Shown here: positions 36,649 through 45,125 of the stretch, in pieces
How the letters are laid out: every line of letters begins with the position of its first letter
Position numbering within the stretch: the stretch's first letter is position 1
Assembly: GCA_964251665.1 (NCBI GenBank)
Contig: CAXUKO010000005.1
Span: 248,001-312,000, forward strand
Reading direction: 5' to 3'
DNA length: 64,000 nt
Source of the DNA: JBBQLG01 sp964251665
GTDB taxonomy: Bacteria > Bacteroidota > Bacteroidia > Cytophagales > Spirosomataceae
Position numbers and translations under genes: made by a program
Notes under the pieces: model-generated
What the model saw: only the letters and a program-made list of their open reading frames with translations
The model's database searches: none
What the model was told of the DNA's origin: nothing

Positions 36649-36656
36649 CAAAAGTA
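36649..36656 (-). promoter_or_regulatory. Putative -7 element of the susCDE promoter
   Basis: TACTTTTG on the minus strand (caaaagta on plus) matches TAnnTTTG, 67 nt before the chosen susC ATG (31 nt before the alternative at 36618). No TTG at -33, as might be expected for an activator-dependent promoter. Confidence 0.4.
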
Positions 36657-36761
36657 CCATACCCAATTACCGCTGTCGCCCCACTTTCGGCGGGATTATT
36701 GTGTGGTCCAAAAGAATCTAATATCGTTTTAATATATTGCTTATCAATGGTTTATCTAATT

Positions 36762-36800
36762 AAAAAGGGGTGCCGCTTTCTGAAAGCGGCACCCCTTTTT
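36762..36800 (-). terminator. Terminator of the AraC-type regulator gene
   Basis: A perfect 19-bp inverted repeat (aaaaaggggtgccgctttc at 36762-36780, complement at 36782-36800) with a 1-nt centre and A/T tracts at both outer ends, 15 nt after the regulator's stop. Confidence 0.85.
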
Positions 36801-36815
36801 AATAGTTTTTACAGT

Positions 36816-38468
36816 CTACACCCGCATGGCGTTGAAATATTCGCTGGGTGTTTGTTGCGTTTGTTTTTTGAAGGCCCGGTTGAAAGCTGTTTTAGAATTA
36901 AACCCCACCTCGAAAGCAAGGCTAAGCAAAGTGAAGTTCTTGTAATGAGGGTCATTCACGCGTCGCTTCAACTCTTCGATGCGGTGATAGTTGATGAAGT
37001 CGAAGAAGTTCTTGTGAAACCCATCGTTAATGACCCGGGACAGAACGTGTGGCTGTAGCTTCAATTTAGCAGAAAGTTCAGCAAGCGTCAGATTGGGGTT
37101 GATATAAGGTTTATACCGCCCGACGTAGCTGTCAACTTGTTGCATTAACAGGCGCAGTTCATCGGCGGTTTCCACTGGGGCCGTGTTGCTCACTTCTATA
37201 GTTTGCCGCATTACCCGTTCAACGGCACCAACTCCTGCCGTTGCTTTATCAACTAATGACGAGCTTAATACGGGTAAAATTGGTGGTACTGACGGCTGCG
37301 GATGCGCGTCGGGTAACTTAAAAATTTCGGGCTGGTGAATGGCGAAATACCCCAGTATATAGGCGATACACGAAAACGTCAGCCAAACGGCGTCAACATT
37401 CTTTTCGGCAATAGCCAGTACATCCAGCGAGAGTGCCTGACCAACACCAACCAACACGAACAGGAAAGCCCAAATGACCAGACAAATCGCCTGAATAATC
37501 AGTACAATGGTCAGATACTGAACATTCTGTCCAGACGAATGCCCGGTTTGGTACTGTTGCCGGTACGACCTGATGGTTCGCAGGCAGAGCCACCAGTACC
37601 CTGCATTATAAAGCAGACCTGCAAAGCCCATGCCTAAAAAAAGGCCTTGAATCAGCGGGTCATGGTTCACGATCCGCAACTGAAGCAGCTTGTCATCCAT
37701 CAGAAAAAGAGGGAGATACACCAGAAACTGAACGGCCACCGGAATGAACAACCGGAGCCAGCGCATGGCCGGGCGCGGGTTATTAAACAGCAGTCGGCGG
37801 ATGTAGATATAAAACAGCGGTGCGTACGAAAACAGAATGAAATCCGGGACGAGCAATAACTTGGTATAAGCCTGCGCCACGTCGCGGTAACCAGATACGG
37901 CCCGAACCAGAATGAACAGCGATGTACTGCCCAGCAGGGCCACGAGCCAGCGGTTGGCCGGGCGGTTATAATTCTGAATCGACGGAATGGCTATCAGTAG
38001 CAGTAAGCCCTGAAAAGCCGAAAAAAGCATCAGCAGGTCATACACGGAGTAGAAATGGAAGGTACCGGATAAGTCCTCCCAGCTCTCGATGGTCACTTCG
38101 GTTTCAGGCTGGGTAGCAGTCGCCATTCGGTGAAGCACCCGATTAGGACGCGCTTTGCCAGTGCGCCACCCCTCGACCGAATTCCAGTCTCCCCGCGTGA
38201 ATTTGTACGTTAATTCGTCAAGGTCGGTTTGTACGGTAACGCGGTAGGTTCCGTCGGGCTGTTTTCTGAGTTCGTAGGCAGGGTTGGCCGGATTCCAGTA
38301 ATTGAAGTTTCCGGTGACGTACAGATGCGCATCGTGGGGCGTATTAGCCGGGTAGTCGGCTACCACAAACACATAGGAAGCCGCCTGACGGGTAGTATTT
38401 ACCACCGTCTGGGCCTGACCGGTGGTCAATGCCATCACTGTTGCCAATAGTACAAAAAGCCCTCTCAT
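36816..38468 (-). CDS. Membrane AraC-family regulator with periplasmic CBM20-like domain and 7TM segment
   Basis: A 550-residue protein. A signal peptide (residues 1-20, ending TTGQAQ) is followed by a domain at about 33-115 (DAHLYVTGNFNYWNPANPAY, YRVTVQTDLDELTYKFTRGD) that resembles starch-binding/E-set CBM20-type folds. About seven hydrophobic helices follow from about residue 138 to 385 (FHFYSVYDLLMLFSAFQGLL, LFILVRAVSGYRDVA and later IAYILGYFAIHQPEIF). The C-terminus is an AraC helix-turn-helix pair (LAELSAKLKLQPHVLSRVIN, LSLAFEVGFNSKTAFNRAFK). It would sense periplasmic glycan and bind DNA directly. It lies upstream of susCDE on the same strand, separated by its own terminator. Confidence 0.88.
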   Translation of the reverse strand: MRGLFVLLATVMALTTGQAQTVVNTTRQAASYVFVVADYPANTPHDAHLYVTGNFNYWNPANPAYELRKQPDGTYRVTVQTDLDELTYKFTRGDWNSVEGWRTGKARPNRVLHRMATATQPETEVTIESWEDLSGTFHFYSVYDLLMLFSAFQGLLLLIAIPSIQNYNRPANRWLVALLGSTSLFILVRAVSGYRDVAQAYTKLLLVPDFILFSYAPLFYIYIRRLLFNNPRPAMRWLRLFIPVAVQFLVYLPLFLMDDKLLQLRIVNHDPLIQGLFLGMGFAGLLYNAGYWWLCLRTIRSYRQQYQTGHSSGQNVQYLTIVLIIQAICLVIWAFLFVLVGVGQALSLDVLAIAEKNVDAVWLTFSCIAYILGYFAIHQPEIFKLPDAHPQPSVPPILPVLSSSLVDKATAGVGAVERVMRQTIEVSNTAPVETADELRLLMQQVDSYVGRYKPYINPNLTLAELSAKLKLQPHVLSRVINDGFHKNFFDFINYHRIEELKRRVNDPHYKNFTLLSLAFEVGFNSKTAFNRAFKKQTQQTPSEYFNAMRV

Positions 38469-38509
38469 CTACCCCACTAACTAATCAGCCACTAAAATAG
38501 TGGCGATTG

Positions 38510-39610
38510 TTAGGCTATGATCCGCTTCGCTAAGCTGCTTAGAAACGTAGGGTCAACGGCCGCGCCAATACCGGGCGTATCGGGCAGGTTAATCTGGTAG
38601 CCTGTGTAGACCGCGCCCCCTACAACCGGGTCGATGGCGTGTTCAAAAGGGGCGTCCAGATCACAAAACTGAATATTTCGGCGGGCCGACGCCAGATGCG
38701 CCTTCGCTGTAATTGCCAGCCGGGACTCCGACATACAACCAATCATGCAGGGCAGTCCAGCTGCTTCAGCAATGGCGTTGATTTTGAGAGCCTCAAAAAT
38801 GCCCCCGCTTTTCGAGAGTTTGATATTGAAATAATCAACCGATTCATCGCGGACGAGCCGGATTGCATCAACGGCATCGAACAAACTTTCGTCGGCCATG
38901 AGTGGTACGGTTGTCTGTTGACGCAGGCGTTTCAGTTCGGCCAGTTGAGGGCGGGGGACAGGCTGTTCGCAGTACTCGATATTCCAGTTTTGAATGGTGC
39001 GTAACACGGTTGCCGCCGTCGGGTAATTCCAGCCCTGATTGGCATCGGTACGGATGGGCACTCCATCGCTAATGGCGTGTCTGATGGCTTCGATACGGCG
39101 AATATCCGCTTTGGGAGTTGTACCAAGTTTTACCTTGATGGCGTCGGCACCCTTATATTTAATCCGCACGGCATCCGCTGCCATGCGCTCGGGCGTATTG
39201 AGGTAAATCGTTTCGTCGGTGGTCAGGGTACGCTTTTGTCCGCCTAAAAACTGATACAGCGGCATGTTAGCGGCTTTGCTGGCTATGTCGTACAAGGCCA
39301 TATCGAACGCGCTTCGGGTGGTGGGGTGGCCGGGCAGATACCGGATCATCGTCTGCAGGCAACCCTCGATATCGAGCGGATTATGCCCCAGCAGCAGCCG
39401 GGCCATGTCGGATGCCGCAGCCAGACCCGACGCCTGCGTTTCGCCAACGATCATCCAGAACGGCGATCCCTCACCCCAGCCGGTGATTCCCTCATCGGTC
39501 TGCATTTCGACCAGTATATTCCGGGCGTGTTCGATCGTTCCCAGCGAAATGGCAATGGGCGCTTTAAGCGGAATGTCGTAGGGGTAGAGGGTGATTTGTG
39601 TGATCTTCAT
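38510..39610 (-). CDS. Dipeptide epimerase-like enolase superfamily enzyme
   Basis: A 366-residue member of the muconate-lactonising/mandelate-racemase subgroup. The catalytic lysine motif is AIKVKLGTTPKA, the metal ligands are in RTDANQGWN, CEQPVP and MADESLF, and the second lysine is in NIKLSKSGG. The CMIGCMSESRL segment is characteristic of L-Ala-D/L-Glu and related dipeptide epimerases, which act on muropeptide-derived or other dipeptides. The exact dipeptide cannot be deduced. It lies between the ParE toxin and the AraC-type regulator gene, 41 nt upstream of the latter on the same strand, so read-through into the regulator is possible. Confidence 0.9.
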   Translation of the reverse strand: MKITQITLYPYDIPLKAPIAISLGTIEHARNILVEMQTDEGITGWGEGSPFWMIVGETQASGLAAASDMARLLLGHNPLDIEGCLQTMIRYLPGHPTTRSAFDMALYDIASKAANMPLYQFLGGQKRTLTTDETIYLNTPERMAADAVRIKYKGADAIKVKLGTTPKADIRRIEAIRHAISDGVPIRTDANQGWNYPTAATVLRTIQNWNIEYCEQPVPRPQLAELKRLRQQTTVPLMADESLFDAVDAIRLVRDESVDYFNIKLSKSGGIFEALKINAIAEAAGLPCMIGCMSESRLAITAKAHLASARRNIQFCDLDAPFEHAIDPVVGGAVYTGYQINLPDTPGIGAAVDPTFLSSLAKRIIA

Positions 39611-39629
39611 CAGTCAATGATGCAATTCG

Positions 39630-39929
39630 CTACGGCAACAGATCTGGAGGCAGGGGCCGGGCGCTATGCCAAACAGTTTGAATAAGGACAACCTCCTCCG
39701 TAATGATTTCGTAAATAATTCGATAGTTACCCTCAATCAGTTCCCGAACAGTTGAATTAGCCAATTCCGGTACGACCCGCCCCAGTTCGGGCATTGTTAT
39801 GAGCGTTTGAGTACGGTTAAATAATTTGTCGGAGAGCAGTTGTGCATAGCGCACCGAATCGAGAGCCATATACTTATGTATGCGCTGTAAATCATCGAAT
39901 GCCTGCTCAGTCCAGATTACCTGAGCCAT
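39630..39929 (-). CDS. ParE/RelE-family toxin
   Basis: A 99-residue protein with the RelE/ParE fold: VIWTEQAFDDLQRIHKYMAL at the N-terminus, then LGRVVPELANSTVRELIEGN and YRIIYEIITEEVVLIQTVWH near the C-terminus. The ReLI/EGNYRIIYEI strand is the family signature. ParE members inhibit gyrase, RelE members cleave mRNA; the pattern here looks more ParE-like. Its start overlaps by 13 nt the end of a small upstream gene that should be the cognate antitoxin. Confidence 0.87.
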   Translation of the reverse strand: MAQVIWTEQAFDDLQRIHKYMALDSVRYAQLLSDKLFNRTQTLITMPELGRVVPELANSTVRELIEGNYRIIYEIITEEVVLIQTVWHSARPLPPDLLP

Positions 39930-40096
39930 GCTGCCATCCGATTTTTTACCTCTTCAGACGACATTGTTTTACCTTGCTGATACTGCTGACGGCCATTCTC
40001 TACCTTTTCAATCAGCAGTAGCCGCTCGATTAATTCGTCGATGGAAAACTCATCCGGTAGCTCGGGTAAAGCATCTGCCAGGGTTGCCTTAGTCAT
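39917..40096 (-). CDS. Small antitoxin for the ParE-type toxin
   Basis: A 59-residue protein encoded from the ATG at 40096 to the TAA at 39917, overlapping the toxin start by 13 nt. Its sequence begins MTKATLADALPELPDEFSID, continues with a helical stretch (ELIERLLLIEKVENGRQQYQ) and ends in MSSEEVKNRMAAWLR. The last part resembles the toxin-binding tail of stability-type antitoxins (for example the SSEEVKxxMxxW pattern of Bacteroidota ParD-like or addiction module proteins). Upstream position and overlap are typical of toxin-antitoxin operons. It is short enough to be missed by ORF cut-offs of 60 residues. Confidence 0.78.
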   Translation of the reverse strand: MTKATLADALPELPDEFSIDELIERLLLIEKVENGRQQYQQGKTMSSEEVKNRMAAWLR

Positions 40097-40143
40097 AATA
40101 GTACGGTTTTACGTAAAGATAATAAGTTAACGCCCAACACCTC

Positions 40144-41283
40144 TCACTCTGGAAATTGACTCTTATCCAAACCCGGAATGAGCCGCAACGCATTTTTATA
40201 GTACACTTTTTTCAATACGTTATCCGGGAGGGCCATGCCATACATGCGCCAGAAGGCATGGTATTTTTTGTGATAAGGAAAGTATTCATCATCCGTTTCC
40301 AGCACCCGGAAGTAGGTGGCATACTCCGACGGTACCCAACTGTCTTTCCCGAACAAGATCCGATCCTGATACTTGACGAAGAACTTGTGAGCCGCCCGTG
40401 GCTGACGACCCAGTTCGGCGATGATGGCCCCAAGTTCGAGATTCATATTCGGGAACACCTGCATGAGGCTATCCAGTTTACCTAAATTATTCGGATACCA
40501 GCCAAAATGTGCATTGATGAACGTTGTTTTCGGGTGCTTGCGAAAGACATTGTGCTGCTCCTTTAACAATTGCTCCCAGGCAACTGAAGTGTTGGGGTCA
40601 CGCTTGCGGCCGGGGTGCAGTTTTAGTTCGAGCCAGCGTTCGTTGTAGCGGTCGAGCGGGTCCCAGAACGACTTGGGATCACCTGTATGAATCAGCACTG
40701 GAATACCTAATTCGCCACACTTGGCCCAGATTGGGTCTAAACGCGGATCATCGACCCGAACGCGTTGGCCTTTGATGTCTTTATTATCCAGACCCAGATT
40801 CTTATAAATTTTCAGGCCGTGAGCGCCCTGCTTCACATCGGCTTCGAGTATTTTCACGGCGGCTTCGGTCCAGCCTGTCTCCCCAATCTTATCGAAGTTG
40901 ATGTTGGAGAACAGGATGAGTCGCTTTGGACTTGATTTCTGAATATTGGCCAGCGAACCGGCGAAGAACTTATCGCTCTCTCCGGCTCCGCCAAATCCAC
41001 GACCGCTCAGGTTAACCATCACCTGCATGTTTAAGTCGTCCATCTGCTTTACCAGCGCGTTCAGGTCCTGATTGGGCATATCCCACTGATGATTGTGCAC
41101 ATCGATGAACGGATATTTCGCACGGGTAAGCTTATGTTCCGGCACTTTCAGGGTTGAGATGGGGTCGTACTCCTCAAAGCCCAGCGGCATATCGGCGGGT
41201 TTCTGGGCTTGAGAGCAGGAAAAGGTAAGGGTAACCGCAAAGGCGCAAAGAATATGCAGGGAACGTAGAGAAGGTGGGCGCAT
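40144..41283 (-). CDS. Amidohydrolase-family (TIM-barrel) exported protein
   Basis: A 379-residue protein with a signal peptide (MRPPSLRSLHILCAFAVTLT, followed by a lipobox-like TFSCSQAQ, so possibly a lipoprotein). The amidohydrolase-2 pattern is visible: PFIDVHNHQWD (metal ligands), GIPVLIHTGDP, TTFINAHFGWYP and RILFGKDSW. Such proteins hydrolyse or decarboxylate a variety of carboxylic substrates with a divalent metal. The substrate is unknown. It lies 17 nt downstream of ispF on the same strand, so it may share that operon. Confidence 0.82.
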   Translation of the reverse strand: MRPPSLRSLHILCAFAVTLTFSCSQAQKPADMPLGFEEYDPISTLKVPEHKLTRAKYPFIDVHNHQWDMPNQDLNALVKQMDDLNMQVMVNLSGRGFGGAGESDKFFAGSLANIQKSSPKRLILFSNINFDKIGETGWTEAAVKILEADVKQGAHGLKIYKNLGLDNKDIKGQRVRVDDPRLDPIWAKCGELGIPVLIHTGDPKSFWDPLDRYNERWLELKLHPGRKRDPNTSVAWEQLLKEQHNVFRKHPKTTFINAHFGWYPNNLGKLDSLMQVFPNMNLELGAIIAELGRQPRAAHKFFVKYQDRILFGKDSWVPSEYATYFRVLETDDEYFPYHKKYHAFWRMYGMALPDNVLKKVYYKNALRLIPGLDKSQFPE

Positions 41284-41299
41284 AGTGTAAAATCAATGA

Positions 41300-41782
41300 T
41301 TAAGATTCACGGTAAATTAACGCAACGCAATGCGCGGCAATGCCCTCCTGCCGACCCACAAAACCCAGGTGTTCGGAGGTGGTTGCTTTGATAGAGATAT
41401 CGTCTTCGGGCACATTCATGACGGTTGCCAGACACGCTTTCATGGCTGGGATATGCGGATTTAGCTTGGGCTCCTGCAACACGACCGTCACGTCTACATT
41501 AGAGACTTCGTAGCCCGCTTCGCGAATCATCCGCAGCACTTCAGCCAGCAGCAGTTTACTGTCGACACCTTTCCAGCGCGGGTCTTTGTCGGAGAAGTGA
41601 TACCCGATGTTGCGCATGTTGGCGGCTCCCAGCAAAGCGTCGCACAACACATGGCAGACGACATCGGCGTCGGAATGACCAAAGGCACCGTGCGTATGCG
41701 GAATCTGAATACCCCCCAGCCAGAACGGATGGCCTGCTACTAATTTATGAACATCGTACCCCTGTCCTACTCGGATTTTCAT
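41300..41782 (-). CDS. ispF: 2-C-methyl-D-erythritol 2,4-cyclodiphosphate synthase
   Basis: A 160-residue enzyme of the MEP isoprenoid pathway, converting CDP-methylerythritol phosphate to the cyclic diphosphate. Signature residues are present: RVGQGYDVHKLVAGHPFWLG with the zinc ligands Asp and His, GAFGHSDADVVCHVLCDALL, then IGYHFSDKDPRWKGVDSKLL and SIKATTSEHLGFVGRQEGIA. The start overlaps the end of the upstream HEPN gene by 4 nt (ATGA). In a carotenoid-making organism the pathway supplies isoprenoid precursors as well as quinones and undecaprenyl carrier. Confidence 0.97.
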   Translation of the reverse strand: MKIRVGQGYDVHKLVAGHPFWLGGIQIPHTHGAFGHSDADVVCHVLCDALLGAANMRNIGYHFSDKDPRWKGVDSKLLLAEVLRMIREAGYEVSNVDVTVVLQEPKLNPHIPAMKACLATVMNVPEDDISIKATTSEHLGFVGRQEGIAAHCVALIYRES

Positions 41783-42183
41783 AATCGATTCACTGGACTG
41801 AAGCCATTTCCACGAAGATAAGCCTCTGTCTGCAACAGGAACTCAGCAGTCGTCTCGATAGCGTTATTGGCATCTGCCGGGTCAATCTGCATATCCATAT
41901 CATAGTCGCTACTCTGCCGCATCAGGAAAAGTCGATTCATAAAGCGGGAATCCTGCACTGTAAACGGACCATTCTTGACGAAGTGCTGACTAAATAAGTT
42001 ATGTGCGCCTGAGTGCGATCGAGTTTCTACGCCGATAGTGGCTAACAGAGCACGCACTGTATCAAAATAAGCATAATAGGCTCGACTACAAGCTCCTTTA
42101 TACAATTCCAACGATGCTAATGCCTGTGCCTCCTGCAAACAGTCGTAGGCATTGCCCATAAACACAGCAACATTTGAATTCAT
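41779..42183 (-). CDS. HEPN domain protein
   Basis: A 134-residue all-helical protein. The N-terminal helix pair (NAYDCLQEAQALASLELYKG, ACSRAYYAYFDTVRALLATI) and the FMNRLFLMRQSSDYD segment are typical of HEPN domains (PF05168). The RSHSGAH stretch resembles the RxxxxxH RNase motif used by HEPN toxins. Together with the adjacent upstream MNT gene it forms a HEPN-MNT pair, often a toxin-antitoxin system in which the MNT protein AMPylates the HEPN toxin. Genes overlap by 4 nt at both ends (with MNT and with ispF). Confidence 0.82.
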   Translation of the reverse strand: MNSNVAVFMGNAYDCLQEAQALASLELYKGACSRAYYAYFDTVRALLATIGVETRSHSGAHNLFSQHFVKNGPFTVQDSRFMNRLFLMRQSSDYDMDMQIDPADANNAIETTAEFLLQTEAYLRGNGFSPVNRL

Positions 42184-42533
42184 AAAACAACGCCTTCCCG
42201 ACGGACATTACAATAAAAAAACAAGTCAGAACAGTTGTATTTTTCGATATAAACAGGCCTTATAGATAACCAAATACCATAGTGCAGCCAAGTGGTCCAG
42301 GTGAGATCCCAGTATCTATCCGATTCGGCCAAGTGACGAAACTCGTTATCTTTCAGCACCACCATATAATCCACGTCCGACTCGGCATGAAAATCGCCCC
42401 GTGCGTAAGAGCCAAAGAGAACTACCCGGTCCAAACGGTCACCGTAGAGGTCCGTCAGAACACGCTTCACCTCTGTCGATAAAGTCTGTAACTCGTCGGG
42501 TGTCAGCGTTTTGAGCTGGTAGGGCGTTTCCAT
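42180..42533 (-). CDS. MNT-type nucleotidyltransferase (partner of HEPN protein)
   Basis: A 117-residue protein with the minimal nucleotidyltransferase motif VVLFGSYARGDFHAESDVDY, where GS and the DxD carry the active site. The first residues (METPYQLKTLTPDELQTLST) form a helical lead. Such MNT proteins act as antitoxins for HEPN toxins by adding AMP to them. It is the first gene of a compact operon: MNT, HEPN, ispF, with 4-nt overlaps. The M16 peptidase gene ends 21 nt upstream, so transcription may come from there. Confidence 0.85.
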   Translation of the reverse strand: METPYQLKTLTPDELQTLSTEVKRVLTDLYGDRLDRVVLFGSYARGDFHAESDVDYMVVLKDNEFRHLAESDRYWDLTWTTWLHYGIWLSIRPVYIEKYNCSDLFFYCNVRREGVVL

Positions 42534-42554
42534 GAGTAGCGATGTGTGTGAGCT

Positions 42555-43835
42555 TTACGCAACTTCTTCCAGTTGAGGACTAGCGGCCTCCGCTACTGCC
42601 TCTTCCCGCCGGTAATACATCGTCGAGCAGTTGTCTTTGCGGAGAATCTGCCGGGCCATCGCCTGTATCTCATCGGCAGTCACGGCCTGTAGCTGGGCGG
42701 CTTCTTCGTTCACCCAATTGGCATTACCCGCGTTGGCCGCAAACGCCAGATTCATGGCCCGGTTCAGTAATTCAACCTCCGAAAACGCCAGCGTGGCTTC
42801 TCCCTGATTCTTTACCTTGCTCAACTCCTCAGCAGACACTAGCTCATCAATCATTTCCTGTACCACAGCTTCAACGGCGGCATCAGCTTCCTCAAGCGTA
42901 ACCCCCTCGTTGACCGTTCCCTGCACTAACAGCAAACCGGGCTCGACAGACGAAGTAATATAGGCACCAACGTTGCTGAAAATCGGGTTATCGCGCAGCA
43001 GTTTCTGATACAACCGGGATGATTTACTCCGGCCCAGAATATCGCTCAAGAGGTCAGCCGCCGGGAAACCGGCATCGAAGCGGCCCGGCATTTGATAGGC
43101 TTTGTATAAGGCGTTAAGCGGCACCGGTGCACTCGTTTCCATAAACCGGGCTTCCGTCTGTACCGGTTCCTGCGGCAGGTTGCGGATGTACGGTTCGCCA
43201 GCCGGAATGGGCTCAAACCACTTCGTACACAGTTGCCTGACCTGCTCCACTGTCACATTTCCTGCCACAACCAGCACGGCGTTGTTAGGCACGTAATACT
43301 TGAAGAAAAATGCCTTTACATCATCTAGTGTAGCATTTTCGATATGGCTGATGTCCTTGCCAATAGTCGCCCAGCGGTACGGGTGCACCTGATACGCCAG
43401 CGGGCGGAGTTTCAGCCAGACGTCGCCGTAGGGCTGATTGAGGTAGCGCTGGTTAAACTCTTCGATCACCACTTTCTGCTGAACGTCCAGCACCTGCGGG
43501 TCAAACGACAGGCTCAGCATCCGATCCGATTCGAGCCAGAATGCTGTTTCCAGGTTGGTTGATGGCAGCGTGATGTAGTAGTTTGTAATGTCGGCACTGG
43601 TGAACGCGTTGTTCTCCCCTCCTACTTTTTGCAGCGGCTCATCGTAGTTCGGAATATTCCGGGACCCACCAAACATCAGGTGCTCGAACAAGTGAGCAAA
43701 TCCGGTGCGGTTAGGGTCCTCATCGCGCGAACCGACATTATACAGAATATTGACGGCCGCCATCGGCGTGGCAGCGTCTTCGTGGACGTATACCCGAAGG
43801 CCGTTATCTAAGACAAATTGTTCGTAATGAATCAT
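42555..43835 (-). CDS. M16 family zinc metallopeptidase
   Basis: A 426-residue peptidase. The inverted zinc-binding motif HLFEHLMFGG (HxxEH) is near residue 45, followed by the third ligand glutamate region (VVIEEFNQRYLN). Other landmarks are NIPNYDEPLQKVGGENNAFT and the C-terminal LSDILGRSKSSRLYQKLLRD. It is a single-length M16 subunit without a signal peptide, like processing-peptidase-type members in Bacteroidota, possibly working with a partner lacking HxxEH. It has a full-consensus promoter upstream (TTTG at 43911, TACTTTTG at 43883-43890) and is divergent from the TPR gene. Confidence 0.9.
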   Translation of the reverse strand: MIHYEQFVLDNGLRVYVHEDAATPMAAVNILYNVGSRDEDPNRTGFAHLFEHLMFGGSRNIPNYDEPLQKVGGENNAFTSADITNYYITLPSTNLETAFWLESDRMLSLSFDPQVLDVQQKVVIEEFNQRYLNQPYGDVWLKLRPLAYQVHPYRWATIGKDISHIENATLDDVKAFFFKYYVPNNAVLVVAGNVTVEQVRQLCTKWFEPIPAGEPYIRNLPQEPVQTEARFMETSAPVPLNALYKAYQMPGRFDAGFPAADLLSDILGRSKSSRLYQKLLRDNPIFSNVGAYITSSVEPGLLLVQGTVNEGVTLEEADAAVEAVVQEMIDELVSAEELSKVKNQGEATLAFSEVELLNRAMNLAFAANAGNANWVNEEAAQLQAVTADEIQAMARQILRKDNCSTMYYRREEAVAEAASPQLEEVA

Positions 43836-43882
43836 CGGTAAACCTTTCCAAAACCGGACTCGTTACAAGGGGAGTCCATTAA

Positions 43883-43914
43883 CAAAAGTACAACGCGGGT
43901 TACTGGGAATCAAA
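43883..43914 (-). promoter_or_regulatory. Full-consensus Bacteroidota promoter of the M16 peptidase
   Basis: On the minus strand TTTG (43911-43914) and TACTTTTG (43883-43890) are separated by 20 nt, matching the -33 and -7 consensus. The start codon at 43835 lies about 47 nt downstream. Confidence 0.7.
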
Positions 43915-43974
43915 CCGCGTCATTTCCAAACCCACCGACATGCGTACCAATGGGTTTGGGCCAACGTATCCTTC

Positions 43975-45078
43975 ATGAAACGAATTTTGCTGCTTTTTTT
44001 CCTGCTCATTCCGGTTTTTGCGCAGGCTCAGATATTGACGGACTCCTCACTCCGGCAAACCATTCTTAAAGCCCTCGACCATCTCTACAATTTCGAGTTT
44101 ACCGAAGCTGAACCCTATATCCGTCAACTACAGACCCGTTACCCACAGCATCCGGTTGGGTCCATCCTGCGAGCGTCACAAATTCAGTGGCAGTATTTCC
44201 CGCTCAAAGGCAATCCAACCGCTACCGCTCAGTTCGTGGAGGCTGCCACGAAAGCGCTCGATCTGTGCGAAAAACGGCTCGACCGCGACGAGAACGATGC
44301 CGAAGCCATCTTTTTTGCCCTGACCGCTCATGGCTACATGGCCCTGAAATACAATAACGAGCATGAGCAGATGAAGGCCGTCAGCGAGTCGCGCCGGGCG
44401 TATCGGTACATGAAAGATGGCTTTAAACTGATGGAAAAGAACCCGGAATTTTACTTCACCACCGGCCTTTATAATTATTATGTGGAGCGTTACCCCATGG
44501 AACATCCGGTCGTGAAACCGCTGATGATTTTCTTCCAGGATGGCGATATGGGACTGGGCATTAAGCAAATGGAAACTGCCGCCAGGCGGGGTCTTTTCAC
44601 CCGGGCCGAAACGAATTATTACCTGACACACATTTATCTGAAGTACGAAAACCAGCCCGGCCGTGCGCTCACGTACATCAAACCGCTTGCGGCCCGATAC
44701 CCCACGAACCCTCTGTACAGCATGTTGAACACCGAGACGCTGCTGCTGATGGGGCAATACAGCGAGGCCGAGTCAGCCCTGCAACATCTCCGCCAAATGC
44801 CGTATGCGTGGCTGAAAGTAGCCGTTGCCACCTTCGACGGCATGGTGGCCGAAAAGGGTAGCCACAACGACCGTGAAGCCGCCGGGCATTACCAGAATGC
44901 GCTGAAACAGGCAGCCGTCGAAAACTACACGAAGGAGTATCATGCCTTCGCCAACGCCGGTTTAGCCCGCATTGCGGCCCGCGCCGGTAATCACGACCTG
45001 GCGAAGGCATATTATAAAAAAGCCACGGAACTTGCCGAATACAAGTCGACGCAGCAGGAAGCGAAGGCTTTTAAATAG
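43975..45078 (+). CDS. Secreted TPR-like protein
   Basis: A 367-residue protein with a signal peptide (MKRILLLFFLLIPVFAQAQ). The mature part is helical and repetitive, in the manner of tetratricopeptide repeats: LYNFEFTEAEPYIRQLQTRY and YLTHIYLKYENQPGRALTYI, with a C-terminal YHAFANAGLARIAARAGNHD. There is no enzymatic motif. TPR proteins usually assemble complexes, here in the periplasm. It is followed by a bidirectional terminator and convergent with the GNAT-like gene. Confidence 0.75.
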   Translation: MKRILLLFFLLIPVFAQAQILTDSSLRQTILKALDHLYNFEFTEAEPYIRQLQTRYPQHPVGSILRASQIQWQYFPLKGNPTATAQFVEAATKALDLCEKRLDRDENDAEAIFFALTAHGYMALKYNNEHEQMKAVSESRRAYRYMKDGFKLMEKNPEFYFTTGLYNYYVERYPMEHPVVKPLMIFFQDGDMGLGIKQMETAARRGLFTRAETNYYLTHIYLKYENQPGRALTYIKPLAARYPTNPLYSMLNTETLLLMGQYSEAESALQHLRQMPYAWLKVAVATFDGMVAEKGSHNDREAAGHYQNALKQAAVENYTKEYHAFANAGLARIAARAGNHDLAKAYYKKATELAEYKSTQQEAKAFK

Positions 45079-45087
45079 CCTGTTCTC

Positions 45088-45125
45088 TTTTCTAAGCGGG
45101 CGACTGAAGTCGCCCGCTTAGAAAA
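45088..45125. terminator. Bidirectional terminator between the TPR and GNAT genes
   Basis: A perfect 18-bp inverted repeat (ttttctaagcgggcgact at 45088-45105 and its complement at 45108-45125) with a 2-nt centre and T/A tracts at both ends. The right-hand gene's stop codon lies in the left arm. Confidence 0.85.

Noticed and set aside
36603..37058. Plus-strand open frame of 151 codons between susC and the AraC-type gene
   Set aside because: It overlaps the terminator and the AraC helix-turn-helix code on the other strand and has no domain features.
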